Positions 1-9,705 of a stretch of DNA of 64,000 bases are shown one piece after another. The stretch covers positions 944,606 through 1,008,605 of the forward strand of contig JANPWX010000153.1 of NCBI GenBank assembly GCA_024734555.1, read 5' to 3'. Made by a program: the position numbers and the translations under genes. Source of the DNA: Trochalopteron elliotii. Taxonomy: Eukaryota; Chordata; Aves; Passeriformes; Leiothrichidae. The notes below the pieces were generated by a model. The model saw only the letters and a program-made list of their open reading frames with translations. It was not told the DNA's origin and searched no databases. How positions within the stretch are numbered: position 1 is the stretch's first letter; each line of letters opens with the position of its first letter.

Positions 1-702
1 AACTCTTTCAACATTTAAGCAGACAGCTCATCAATGACATTCTGCATAAATGCTCCACGGTTTGGAGCCATTTTTCATGATGAATCTTTAAAGTGCCAGA
101 CTCTCTGATAAGTTAAATTTTGATTTTCTTTATATGACAAATGGTTAATAGTTGTCTTAGAGCCTTTCTGCACTATGATTTTTATCTCCATTTTATTACG
201 GTAATAATAACATCTAATATACTCTTTCATATCTGTCTTGTTCTTTCTTAAGGTCAAAATTATATCCAGAGTTAAAAACAGCAAGAGATTTCTCCCTTTC
301 TTCCTCTGGGTATTTTCAGGGAATATATTACCACACAGAGACAAATAATAGCAAATTAAGAAAGCTAAATGTGATATCCATACTTTAATGTGTGCTGGGC
401 AATCAGAAACCCAAGTATTGGGATGTCATTACAACGAGGAATTTTCAGGCTTGCAAGTTAATTAGATGCTATTACATCAGGCTATTTAATTGCCTTCCTT
501 GCCAATAATCTGAAGAAGAAGAAAAGTGTTAATTCCTCTTCTTGTCTTTGGGCATATTTTGCTTCTTGGAGTTTTATGGGATTTGTTCCCTTCAGGGTCA
601 CCAGGGGAAACCTCAAACCTCCTTCAAAGGCACAGGTGGGGTTTGGGGAGCAGAGGAGCAGCAGGTGACACGTCCTGATCCTTAGAAGGTGACATTCCAG
701 GT
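1..702. other. Intergenic, no gene seen
   Basis: AT-rich non-coding DNA downstream of NPS. Reading frames here are short and show no recognisable protein, splice pattern or RNA gene. The GGGAT simple repeat begins at its right edge. Confidence 0.6.
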
Positions 703-830
703 GTGGGGATGGGATGGGATGGGATGGGATGGGATGGGATGGGAATGGGGATGGGATGGGAATGGGGATGGGATGGGAATGGGGATGGGAATGGGAAAGG
801 GGATGGGAATGGGGATGGGGATGCAACTCC
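703..830 (+). repeat. (GGGAT)n / GGGAAT simple repeat
   Basis: A tandem array of GGGAT that drifts into GGGAAT, GGGGAT and GGAAAGG variants. It directly precedes a solo LTR. The reading frames through it (Met-Gly-Trp-Asp on one strand, Pro-Ser-His-Pro on the other) are repeat artefacts, not genes. Confidence 0.9.
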
Positions 831-836
831 CACAAC

Positions 837-1175
837 TGTGGGCCTGATATTTCTGGGTCTGAGAGATTTTATCCTGCTAGCAGCTGCTAACTTTTTCCCA
901 AGGAAAAATTTCTCAAGAAATCTTCTCCTCAAAATAATCTTGGCAAACAACTCTCCTTTCTCAAAACAATCTTTCTCCAGGTGGTGTTTTGCTGTTTCTC
1001 CAGTTTAACCAATGGCATTAGAGAGGTGTTGTTCCTATTCACCAACCATGTTCAGTTGGTATTGAAACACCTTATAAAAAGTAGTAAGAATTAGACAATA
1101 AAACCTCTTTTCTATGCTCTCTGCCTTCTGAAATATTTGGAGTCTCTCATTTTTCTTTCGTGTCCTACAAGGACA
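837..1175 (+). mobile_element. Solo LTR of an endogenous retrovirus (copy 1)
   Basis: The element starts TGTGGGCC and ends AAGGACA, so it has the retroviral TG...CA termini. The 6-bp direct repeat CACAAC sits exactly at both sides (831-836 and 1176-1181), as expected of a target-site duplication. A TATA box (TATAAAA, 1073-1079) and a polyadenylation signal (AATAAA, 1097-1102) lie in the right order. No internal viral genes are present, so this is a solo LTR left by recombination. A 6-bp duplication is usual for ERVK/ERV2-type elements. A second copy lies at 28640-28968. Confidence 0.85.
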
Positions 1176-1222
1176 CACAACGTCGGGGCAGCATCAGCCC
1201 AACCCCCCAGGGCTCAGCAAAG

Positions 1223-1407
1223 GCTAGCTTATAAATTCATTAACTTATTTATAATCAACTGATTTATTTAGACACAGTTGGATCTGAGTAACCACATTTC
1301 CTAATGGATGGGTTCTCTTTATGGCAATGATATCACATTTAAAAGGAGTTTAATTGCTTCAATAAATGCCAAAATAAAAGTCATTTATTCAGTAAATCCA
1401 GGGAAAT
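1223..1407 (+). repeat. Inverted repeat pair, arm A
   Basis: This 185-bp AT-rich segment recurs in reverse orientation at 6652-6840. Over about 165 aligned bases I count roughly ten mismatches (about 94% identity); the outer 25 bp are less alike. Both arms begin with GCTAGC when read in the same sense. There is no coding potential. It could be an unrecognised short mobile element, an inverted duplication or a duplicated conserved element. Confidence 0.85.
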
Positions 1408-2814
1408 CTGGTTTCTAGTTTGAACTAGAATGAAAACTGGCCAAAATCAAGTTTGGCTGCTCCAAACAGTGATTGCTGAGCTCAGGGATGGTTCTCACAG
1501 CCCAAAAACAAGGAATCATCACTGGAAATTTATGTCTAAAGCTTTCAGAGGTAGATACAAGTTAGAGCAAAATAAGGAGAAAAAAATCCTTATGAATTCA
1601 GGAATTCTTCATGTCCCTTTCCTCAGCCTCTCCAGCTACTGAAACCACCCTTTTCTGTCCCCAAACTCTCCCCAAATCCATCAGTCATGACACTGCTTAG
1701 TCAACATGGCTCAACGAAGGCAGTTTCTTATTTTTCAGATGGGGAAATTGAGTAGAAATTATTTTTCTAAAGTTCCAGACTGAATTACTCAGCCAAGACT
1801 GGCCAGAGCATTCCCAACTTCCCAAGCTGCTGCTCAATCCCCAGACAAAGTATCACTCTTCCCACCCTCTGAACTCTTTGACCTTTTCTCTTTCTGTTAG
1901 CCTAGCCAAGAAAACTAATGAAGAAATTCACAAACTATCTTCTCACAGCACCATGAATCCCTGATCTCCAGAAAGAAATAAAATTAATGACAAAGCATTA
2001 ATGATGGTACAGGTTGACATCCCTACAGTTCTTCCTGTTGTTCACTTTTTTACTGAAAAAAGACATTTTCTGCCACGTTTCCAGTTCCTGTCAGCATAAA
2101 AATTAATGTGCCCTGCAATGGCACCCTCAGATCCTTATTTCCTGACAGAGATCACTGAGGTCACTCTCTGTTCTCTCCAAAACCTTTAAAGTTCAGAGAT
2201 GAGTTCAGCACTGCAGGGCGAGTGTTCTGTGTGTGATGATGGCCAGATCAGCCCTCCAGTGACAGAACTCCTGAAAGGCAGCTGGAGAATCCACATTTCC
2301 CCAGCTTGCTCTGGATTTAGGTGACTCATGGCTCTTGGTGGCCTCCTGCTCCCATTGTTTTGCACATGTCAATCTTCAAATCATGAAGAACGGGATTTTT
2401 CCAGCAGCCAATTTTTCTTGCATCCCTTTATTTTTGATAAAAGGGGATGAAGGTCTGTGGGAGCAGGACAGCAGCTCTGCATCCCTCTGGAAGGTGCCCT
2501 GCTCAAAGATGAGTTACTCTCATTCCTGCACAATAAGTGAAAGGGAAAATTTGATTTTCCAAGCTCCATGCAGAGTTCTGTTGGCTTAAAGACAACATCA
2601 CTCATCCCAAGTTACCAAGGCAGGAATATATTTGATTGTGTAGGAAAATGTTAGTAAAAACGGATCTCAAAGACCAAAGAAAGGTGAATCTGAATTTGGG
2701 GTTTTTTGCTTTCCTGAAAGATAATCTGGGTGGGGGTATGAGCAGGACAGAGCTCTGCACTGGGGCAAAACACCTCCAGCCCCACAGCTGTGCACAGATG
2801 CAGAATGGATTAAT
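1408..2814. other. Intergenic, nothing recognised
   Basis: Non-coding DNA of mixed composition. Reading frames up to 84 codons occur on both strands but none resembles a known protein or has exon-like borders. No RNA gene was recognised. Confidence 0.5.
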
Positions 2815-3075
2815 GGAATGATGAAATCATGGGATCACAGACAGGTTTGGATTGAAGGGATCTTAAAGCTCATCCCATTCCACCTCCTGCCATGGGCAGG
2901 GACACTTTCCACTGTCCCAGGCTGGTCCAAGCCCCAGTGTCCAACCTGGCCTTGGACACTGCCAGGGATGGAGAAGCCACAGCTCTGGACAATCTGTGCA
3001 CTCAGGACCTGTTTTTGCTTCTGTCACCAGCCAGGAATCATTCCCAGCCCTTCACTTTTCCAAAGGCACTTCCAC
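2815..3075 (-). mobile_element. CR1 LINE 3' fragment
   Basis: Read on the plus strand, the segment shows the antisense of a CR1 3' end: a GGTTTGGATTGAAGGGATC-like start, then CCATGGGCAGGGACAC, CCACTGTCCCAGGCTG and CAACCTGGCCTTGGACACT. The RT sense is therefore minus, with the 3' terminus at the left. It is 5' truncated, as most avian CR1 copies are. Confidence 0.85.
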
Positions 3076-3210
3076 TTCCTTCACTTCCACTGGCCAAAGG
3101 CAGTGAAGTTCTGCTCCTTGGGGAGTGTCTCCACAGTGCCATCCTGGGCTTGCTCCCATCTGATAGCACTCAAGGATAACAAATATCCAGCACACTCCTT
3201 AGGCATTTTT

Positions 3211-3449
3211 CATGGTTCCTAGGATTTCATGGTTCTTAGGTTCCATGGTTCCCAGGATTTTATGCTTCCTAGGATTTTATGGTTTCTGGGATCCCATGGT
3301 TCCTAGGATTTTATAGTTCCTGAGTTCCATGGTTCCTGGGTTCCATGGTTCCTAGGATTTTATAGATCCTGGATTCCATGGTTCCTAGGATTTCATGGTT
3401 CCTGGGATCCTTCCTGGGGTCCCATGGTTGCTGGGTTCCATGGTTCCCA
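3211..3449. repeat. Minisatellite based on CATGGTTCCTAGGATTT
   Basis: About 240 bp of imperfect tandem copies of a unit of roughly 15-17 bp. CATGGTTCC alternates with TAGGATTT, TGGGTTC or TGGGATC. The minus-strand frame gives a repetitive Asn-His-Gly-Thr peptide that is a by-product of the repeat. The array is probably length-variable. Confidence 0.85.
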
Positions 3450-4985
3450 TTTTGACTCACCAACCTTGAGACAACCCCAAAGCAGCTCAGGTGTTTAAGT
3501 GACTTTAAGAACCAGGATGTGTTAAACTTTTCAGCCTGGACAAACACAGGCAGGAATGTGTTTGATCCCCTTGGAGCAGCCAGAAATCCTCCAGACAAAC
3601 CTGCTGTCCCACCAGCACAATTCCATGCTGGGATCACTTTCCCCCCTGAGCTCAGGGAGGGCATCACAGAGGTGATGACACCAAACCACCTTATTGTAGG
3701 GTTAAAAACCATCTCCTGAGCTATGATATTTAACAGGGAAGTATTAGAAAACATCCATAGAGTGATTTATTATAATTAATATCACAGATTTGTCTGAAAA
3801 AGGCATTGCAGGAACACCCTGATGCATTTTCAAGCCAAGGGCAGAGCTTGTTACACTCAGGGGACACAAGACACAAGTAGAACTCACACATGTGTCACTC
3901 ATCAGGTGACCTTTCCCCCACGCCACATTTACATATTTCACATCAAATGACTTTTTCCTTATTTTTTTTTATTCCAACAGGAAATTAAAAAAAAATCCCA
4001 GATTTGGCACATTTCATCAGCTGGGTGTTGCCTATCTAAGTCAATTAATTGAGGCACAGGGAGCAGTGCTGATACCCTGCCTTAGAGTGATTTCCCAGGA
4101 TTCTTCTGGATATGAGACGAGACATCTCTGGAGACTATTTCCTGCCAAAGTCATTTTAAATAACTATATTAAAAAGCCTGTGGAAGTTACAACTAGGGCC
4201 TAATTCTTTCACCAGTGGCCCTTCATATCATTGGAAACCTGAAACGAAATGTACTTTAGATCTGAGTTAAAATTACCAGTTGTCTTCAAGTAAATGTGAT
4301 TTGGGATGGGAAAGCAGAGGAATGCCTCGTGCCTGGTAGAGAGGAGGGATTTTGGGAATACTCCCCACAGGCTGTGTGTGCACATCTCCTCAAAGCATGG
4401 GATTATCTTTGTATTAATCAAAGAGCAACTTGATTAAAACCCCATAGCCTGACAAAGGAGGGGAAATGAGGTGTGAAAAATGAGTTTCACTTTCTTAGAA
4501 AAAATTATAAGTTTAATGAAAAATAAAAATAGACAATTAGGAGACAGAAAAGCAAAAGTTGCAGCTGGGGTGCCTCACCAGAAAGCACACCTTTATTCTT
4601 TCAAATCCTATGTTTTAAGGATTGCTGTGTTACATATTCAATAGATCCTAATGCATGATTCAAACATTCTCTTTGGATTTGATCAGTTTCAATACTCTCC
4701 CCAATCATTTTATCTGGTAGATCCATCTTTGGGTGGCTCCACTTCGTCTGGTGGCATGGGTCTCATAAATTCTTCTCCTGAGGTTTTTGATTATCTTCAT
4801 TTGGATAAGAAACAGAAAATCAGCAGTCTTTTATGCAGGAATGCAAGGTGACCTTCCATACCTTCTAGTTTGGTCAGTTTAGATGTTACAAAGAGGAAAA
4901 AAAAAACCTAGTCTTTTTACTGTTAACACTATGTTACAATCAGAAAATATACTTCAAAAAAACCCTACTTATTTATCACCTTTCT
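3450..4985. other. Intergenic, downstream of NPS
   Basis: No gene can be supported. A 66-codon plus-strand frame at 4651-4851 has a protein-like composition but no recognised homologue, splice border or promoter. A minus-strand AATAAA (4597-4592) is a distant candidate polyadenylation signal for NPS. Confidence 0.45.
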
Positions 4986-4989
4986 AAAC

Positions 4990-5090
4990 TCTATTAACAA
5001 AAGGTAATACAGTACAATTATACATACAGAACTCATTTTAATATTTGCGAAAAGCCAACTTTATAATATGCATTTATAACATTAGGCAAA
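4990..5090 (-). mobile_element. Possible LTR fragment
   Basis: On the minus strand the right part reads TATAAATGCATATTATAAAG followed by TTGGCTTTTCGC. This closely matches the start of the LTR-like element at 12655, which has TATAAATATATTATAAAG and TTGACTTTTCGC. Only about 35 bp of similarity is clear, so this is a fragment at best. An ATTAAA motif (5042-5037, minus) lies here and could serve as the NPS polyadenylation signal, about 280 bp after its stop codon. Confidence 0.4.
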
Positions 5091-5321
5091 TGAAAAAAAA
5101 AAAAACAACATTCATTTGGAGACAAAACTTCTTGGCACTGTAACTTTGGGAAACAAAAGCCCTTCCCCAGCACTTCCATCGGCTCGCGGCGCCTGGAAAT
5201 CGACGCCTCTGCCAGAGCTGGCTTGGCCAGAGAGAAACATCAAAAAAAAAAAAAAAAGAACTTGAAGCAACAATTTGGAACATCAGACATCAAAACCTGG
5301 GCTGGATCTTGGGACATTTGC

Positions 5322-5501
5322 TCAGGACTTTGCCCTTCGGAAGGAAGTTTTTTTAATTCCCGCCCCGACGCCGTTGCGGAAGGAGCGTTTGTGGGGAAGG
5401 GAATCACGGAGAGGTTTCCCCAGAGCCAGCTCCTCATCCCTGCCCACCCTGGAGAGGCAGCTGCTCAGCAGCACCAGGCACGAATCCCATCTCCCCAGCA
5501 G
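5322..5501 (-). CDS. NPS: Neuropeptide S precursor, terminal coding exon
   Basis: The exon encodes 59 residues plus a TGA stop (5324-5322). It ends in a Lys-Arg processing site followed by a 20-residue peptide beginning SFRNGVG and ending KKTSFRRAKS, the signature of neuropeptide S. This peptide is secreted and acts on the receptor NPSR1 in arousal and anxiety circuits. The acceptor is TTTTACTTGACCTGCCAG, giving a phase-0 start at LLGRWD. From memory, the human counterpart (from VSGKSD to the stop) is also 59 residues, so the two align without gaps. The propeptide part (LVLLSSC, EELALGKPL) matches human ILLNSC and ELAFLKP in spacing. Position 8 of the peptide is Ala; I recall Ser in chicken and Thr in human. 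The 3' UTR end is unknown; ATTAAA at 5042-5037 (minus) is a candidate. Confidence 0.95.
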   Translation of the reverse strand: MLGRWDSCLVLLSSCLSRVGRDEELALGKPLRDSLPHKRSFRNGVGAGIKKTSFRRAKS

Positions 5502-5575
5502 CTGGCAGGTCAAGTAAAAAGGGTTGGTGCTCTGGAGATTAAAGGCAAACAAACAAACACACAAAAAACAAGGAG

Positions 5576-5612
5576 AGAGAAAAAAAAAAAAAAAGAGAGA
5601 GAGAGAGAAGAG
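5576..5612. repeat. Poly-A / (GA)n simple repeat
   Basis: A run of A of about 16 bases passes into GAGAGAGAGAGA. It lies inside the NPS intron about 75 bp from the peptide exon. Confidence 0.85.
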
Positions 5613-6651
5613 AAGGTAAAATTATGGATTTGTATATTTGCCAGGACTTGTTCAGGATACAGAGCAAAGTAGAAACACAAAAGCAATTGATGCTTTGAAT
5701 GATGAGGATGAGCTGTTATTTTCTAAGGATTTATTGTGTTCAAAATCAGTTTTTTTTCATAGTTTTTTATATATTGTTGGTCTAAAATACTGATACAATT
5801 ACGTTTAGGGTATGATATGAATTGTTTTCAGTGATGCTGACCAGCTGTGACACAGTTTTCCAGGAACACCACAGGTGTTTATTGCTGTAAAATGAGATTT
5901 TTTTTCAGGGAAAAACGAAATACCAGATTTTTATAACCTGCATGTACTTCTGAGACTTAAATTACACATAAGAGAAAACAAAAATACCCGTAAAGCTAAA
6001 ATTTGGATGAGGCTTTCCAGTAGTTACAACCAATTCTGGAAGTAGTTCTGAGGAGCTTTAATAATGACAAAATAATAATGGGAATTTTAAAAAGTCTGGA
6101 TAAAAATTCAGGCTTGGATAAAACCCCTGGGTTTTGCACACATTCCTTTGACTTGCACTCTGTAGGACAAAAAATGCCAACTGCATAAAAACTTTGACAT
6201 ATTTCAACAGCTCTTAAAATAAACTGCATTTAATTACTGCTGAATTATAAAATAAAAACATTTCCTGGCATCTCTATGGTTGCTCTGTGCATCTTTTATC
6301 ACATCCTGATTTCCCATCTGATTTCCCATCTAAAAGCCATATTCTGCCATCTCTAAAAATTCAATGCAACGCCATAGGATTAACACCTGGAATAACTGGT
6401 AAAATTGCCATTAACTTCATTAGGATTTGTTTTAATTCAGTGTTTTATTGCTCTTATTTAATATTGGTTATTAAGTTAATTTTTTTGTTTGTTTAACGAC
6501 TTTTTCTGCAACCAACACCTTCTGCCACTGACAAGGCGTTTCCCAGACTGAATTTTCTCCCTAGCAAGAAAAAACACTCTTTGCAAGGAAAAAAATTATA
6601 TATATTTAAAAAAGGGAACAGAGAAATTCCCCTTTTAAATTTTTAGCTGCT

Positions 6652-6840
6652 ATTTCACTGGATTTACTGAATAAAAGGCTTTTATTTTGACATTTATTGA
6701 AGCAATTAAACTCCTTTTAACCATGATATCATTGCCATAAAGAGAACCCATCCATTAGGAAATGTGGCTACTCAGAGCCAGCTGTGTCTAAATAAATCAG
6801 TTGATTATAAATAAGTTAGTTAATTGATAAACTCGCTAGC
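6652..6840 (-). repeat. Inverted repeat pair, arm B
   Basis: The reverse complement of this segment matches 1223-1407 at about 94% over 165 bp. Arm B lies inside the NPS intron and arm A lies downstream of the gene, so the NPS peptide exon sits between the arms. The arms are about 5.2 kb apart. Confidence 0.85.
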
Positions 6841-7238
6841 AATAAGTGAAATTAATACATATATGTCTAATTGCATCTCTTTGAGATATGCAAGGAATGC
6901 AGATTAAATGGAGAGGAGATTTGTGGTTTTCTCTCTTCCATCCAGGATTTCAGCTCCCCACACTCCACATTAAATATGCACTGAGTTGCTCACATGATTA
7001 TTTGAGAGGCTTGCATATTTTATTAATAACTCCAGGAAAAATTAGGCTATGCTCCAGGAAAATTAGGTAATAATATTTAACCAATAGCTTTAATACAAGA
7101 AAGTTCTTTCATTTTATAAAAAAAATATAAAAACACAGCAAGCAAAGAAGCAACCTAGCAAAAAAAAAATCATTTAAATAAAGGAGTAATTTAAGAGGAA
7201 TGAAACAGATCTGGGAGTAATTAGAGAATGAGACTTAC

Positions 7239-7311
7239 CATGGAAGGGCCAACTGGGTAACCTGAGCACACCAATGTCATGGAGATCCACAGGATGAAAA
7301 CCAAGTTCAAC
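7239..7311 (-). CDS. NPS: Neuropeptide S precursor, signal-peptide exon
   Basis: A 73-bp exon that supplies the last base of one codon plus 24 codons. The acceptor is TCTATGCAG before G TTG AAC, and the donor is ATG|GTAAGT. The residues LNLVFILWISMTLVCSG form a hydrophobic secretory signal core and are followed by YPVGPSM. The human precursor, from memory, has LNLILVLSLSTMHVFWC then YPVPSSK in the same 24-residue exon with the same phases (1 base in, phase 0 out). The frame has a stop just upstream of the acceptor and no in-frame ATG. The start codon must therefore lie in a further, very short coding exon to the right. The exon joins in frame to 5501-5322. Confidence 0.9.
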
Positions 7312-8068
7312 CTGCATAGACTTCAAAGAAAAGCTGAGATTAATGAAAATTTGGACCAAAATCAAGCAAAACATGAACAGAGAGCAACCCGTGCACCAAG
7401 AGCCCCACAGTGGCTTTACCTGCTCATTTTTCACCCAGCACTGTGTGCAGGAACATGCAGCTCTACATCCAAATTCCTCACACATCCTTTTGGTTCTTCC
7501 TCAGGTGACCATTTTATACCAGAGTTCAGGAGGGAAAATGTCATCAAAGCTGATTTTATTCTGACTAATTGCTCCTTGTTTGGCCTTTTCTTCTTGTTAA
7601 ATGGGAAAATGGCAAGAACACGCTCAGCTGCCATTACCAACCCCGGGGATTTCATTTAAAGTGTCCCATTAAATGTCTCTCAAGTGGTTTTATTGTTACC
7701 TCTGTGTCACCACTGCAAGCCTGGTCAGAGGTCTAAAGATTTCAAAAATCCATCTCAAGAGTTTGTTACCACTTCCAATATATCAGGTGGAGACCTTGCA
7801 AAGCCTGGCAGAGAGGGGGAAACATTAGAAGTGCATTTTAAGTAGAAAGTTCCTCAAAGAGTCTTATTATACTCAAAACAGCCACAATAGAAAGAATAAA
7901 ATTTTTTTAATATATTTTTCTCCCCCAACATTATATTTTTTATGTGCTTAGCTCTTAATACACCAAATGAATTTTTTTTCTGACAATTAAAATTCTTTGG
8001 ACAATAATTTCTGCTATGCAGCCATATCTCAGCCCACATTGAGTTTAGTCAATCCAAACTTCTGTAGG

Positions 8069-8112
8069 ATTAATAAACTCTGTTAATCTCATTAATAAAC
8101 TCTGTTAATCTC
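8069..8112. repeat. 22-bp perfect tandem duplication
   Basis: The unit ATTAATAAACTCTGTTAATCTC occurs twice, head to tail without mismatch (8069-8090 and 8091-8112). This suggests a recent slippage event. Confidence 0.9.
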
Positions 8113-8604
8113 CAGCAACACAGCAGATGTTTCATGTCTGAAAGCATCATTTGTTGCTGCCACAAACTTAATGGTGCAGTATTTTAGGGGATTCTGTGGT
8201 TTATTCATCCAGAGTGGTGTGAAAGTGCTGAATCCCACAAGGTCTCGGAATGTTGGACTGCACAGGGAATGCTGGAAAACATTAAATTCCACTTATTTTT
8301 TTCTGAGAATGAGCACCACGTCCACAAAAACGTGCTGGGTTAATGGCTGGATTAATTGATCTGAGAGCTTTTCCAACTTTAACCATTCCAGGACTCTAAA
8401 GAAAACACTGAGGATCATTTTATGACAGCCACAGAGTGTCAGGCATGAACACAGGGAGGCAGAAACCCCAAATGTTGCATTTCCTGTGGTGTTTACACTG
8501 AAAAATCAATGGACAACGGGTTGTAGAAAGGATTTTTGTGTGAGTCTTTGGGGAGACCTGAGCTGTTATAAATGATGTCACATTTCCCTGCAATATTTCA
8601 GATC

Positions 8605-8660
8605 ATTCTGATGATCTGGAAGGTCTTTTCCAACCATAATGATTCCATGGTGCTGTGATT
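8605..8660 (+). mobile_element. CR1 LINE 3' tail scrap
   Basis: GATGATCTGGAAGGTC, TTTTCCAACCATAATGATTC and the closing CATGGTGCTGTGATT match the extreme 3' end of CR1 in plus orientation. Only about 55 bp is left. Confidence 0.7.
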
Positions 8661-9483
8661 CAGTCTCCTGAGAAAGTGCATTTCATTCCAGGAGACAGAG
8701 AGCTGTGAGGAGAAATCCACTGGCATGGAAGAGCCTTTAGGAGTTTTAAATAAAAATCCCTGATGTGATCTCAACTTGTGGTTGACCATTTTCCCTCCTC
8801 ATGGTGGTGCTGATCATGGTTGACAAAATCCAACGGCTCTGAAAGGACTTTTTAAAAAGAAAAAGTGGTTTAAAAAGAATTGTCATTGCAGGTGAAGTTC
8901 TTCAGGATTCTCCAGGCCCATGAGGGCTGAAATGAGGATGAAATTTGCCTCATTTAAAGCCTGCAGCCTTAAATCCTTTACAAACCCATCAGCAGAACAG
9001 GTCACTATTTGCATTTCCAGGCTGAGTCCTCTTATTCAGGGAGCAAATCCTCTCTTTGAATGGAACCTCCCACTCCCCCTCGGCCAGGACCTCCAACTCC
9101 AAGGATAAGAGGATTAGGCCATGTTCCTGCTGCAAAGAAAAGCACTTTGGGCTGGATTCTGCCTGAGCACAGCTTAGCTCAGCTCTCATTGTGTCTGCAT
9201 TTAGTCCAGCTCTGCTTTAATCCAAAATTAACCTTCACACAACACTTTTTGTGGAAGGTGAGGACCCAGAACAGGCTGGTGATTAAAGCTCAGGGTTTCC
9301 AGGTTCAGCCTGGGACTCTCTGGGTAAACTTCGGTGCATTATTGGCTTCATTTTTTAAAATCTTGAGTTGTTTGAGGCCCAGGTGATCTCCCACTGGGCC
9401 TGGTCTGTTCCTCTTGTGCTCACCTTTCTCACATCCCTCCAAAAAAGAGGTTTTGACCAGGTGAGAAATCACAAACTGCTTTG

Positions 9484-9705
9484 GAACTGAAGAACCACAG
9501 GATCATGGAATTGGAAAATCATGGGTTTGAAAAACCCTCTGAGTCCAACCATTCCCCAGCACTGCCATAGCCACCATGTCCCCAAATGCCACATCCACAG
9601 GGCTTTAAATCCCTCCAGGGACTGGAATTCCACCCCTGCCAGGGCTGGACAGCACTTTTTGGGAAGAAATGTTCCCAATATCCAACCTGAACCTCCCCTG
9701 GAGGT
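9484..9705 (-). mobile_element. CR1 LINE 3' fragment
   Basis: Plus-strand landmarks are GAGTCCAACCATTCCCCAG, CAAATGCCACATCCACAGG, CCTCCAGGGACTGGAATTCC and CCAATATCCAACCTGAACC. These are the antisense of a CR1 3' region of the subfamily also seen at 61585-61935. Confidence 0.8.

Larger units (their letters stand above)
5502..7238 (-). other. NPS: NPS intron between signal-peptide and peptide exons
   Basis: A phase-0 intron with donor GTAAGT (7238-7233) and acceptor CAG (5504-5502). It contains an A-rich then GA-rich simple repeat near 5576-5612 and arm B of the inverted repeat at 6652-6840. Otherwise it is AT-rich, with no other gene seen. Confidence 0.8.
7312..9483. other. NPS 5' region, first exon and promoter unresolved
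   Basis: The first coding exon of NPS should lie here or further right. It should carry the start codon and a few residues and end in a partial codon NN that precedes G. Two weak minus-strand candidates fit the phase: ATG at 8789 (M-V-N-H-K, donor GTTGAG) and ATG at 8989 (M-G-L, donor GTAAAG). Neither resembles the human MISSVK start closely enough to call. The rest is non-coding, apart from a short tandem duplication and a CR1 tail listed separately. Confidence 0.4.

Noticed and set aside
482..1008. Three overlapping frames with Ser-His-Pro or Gly-Trp-Asp repeats
   Set aside because: Produced by the GGGAT simple repeat and the adjoining LTR.
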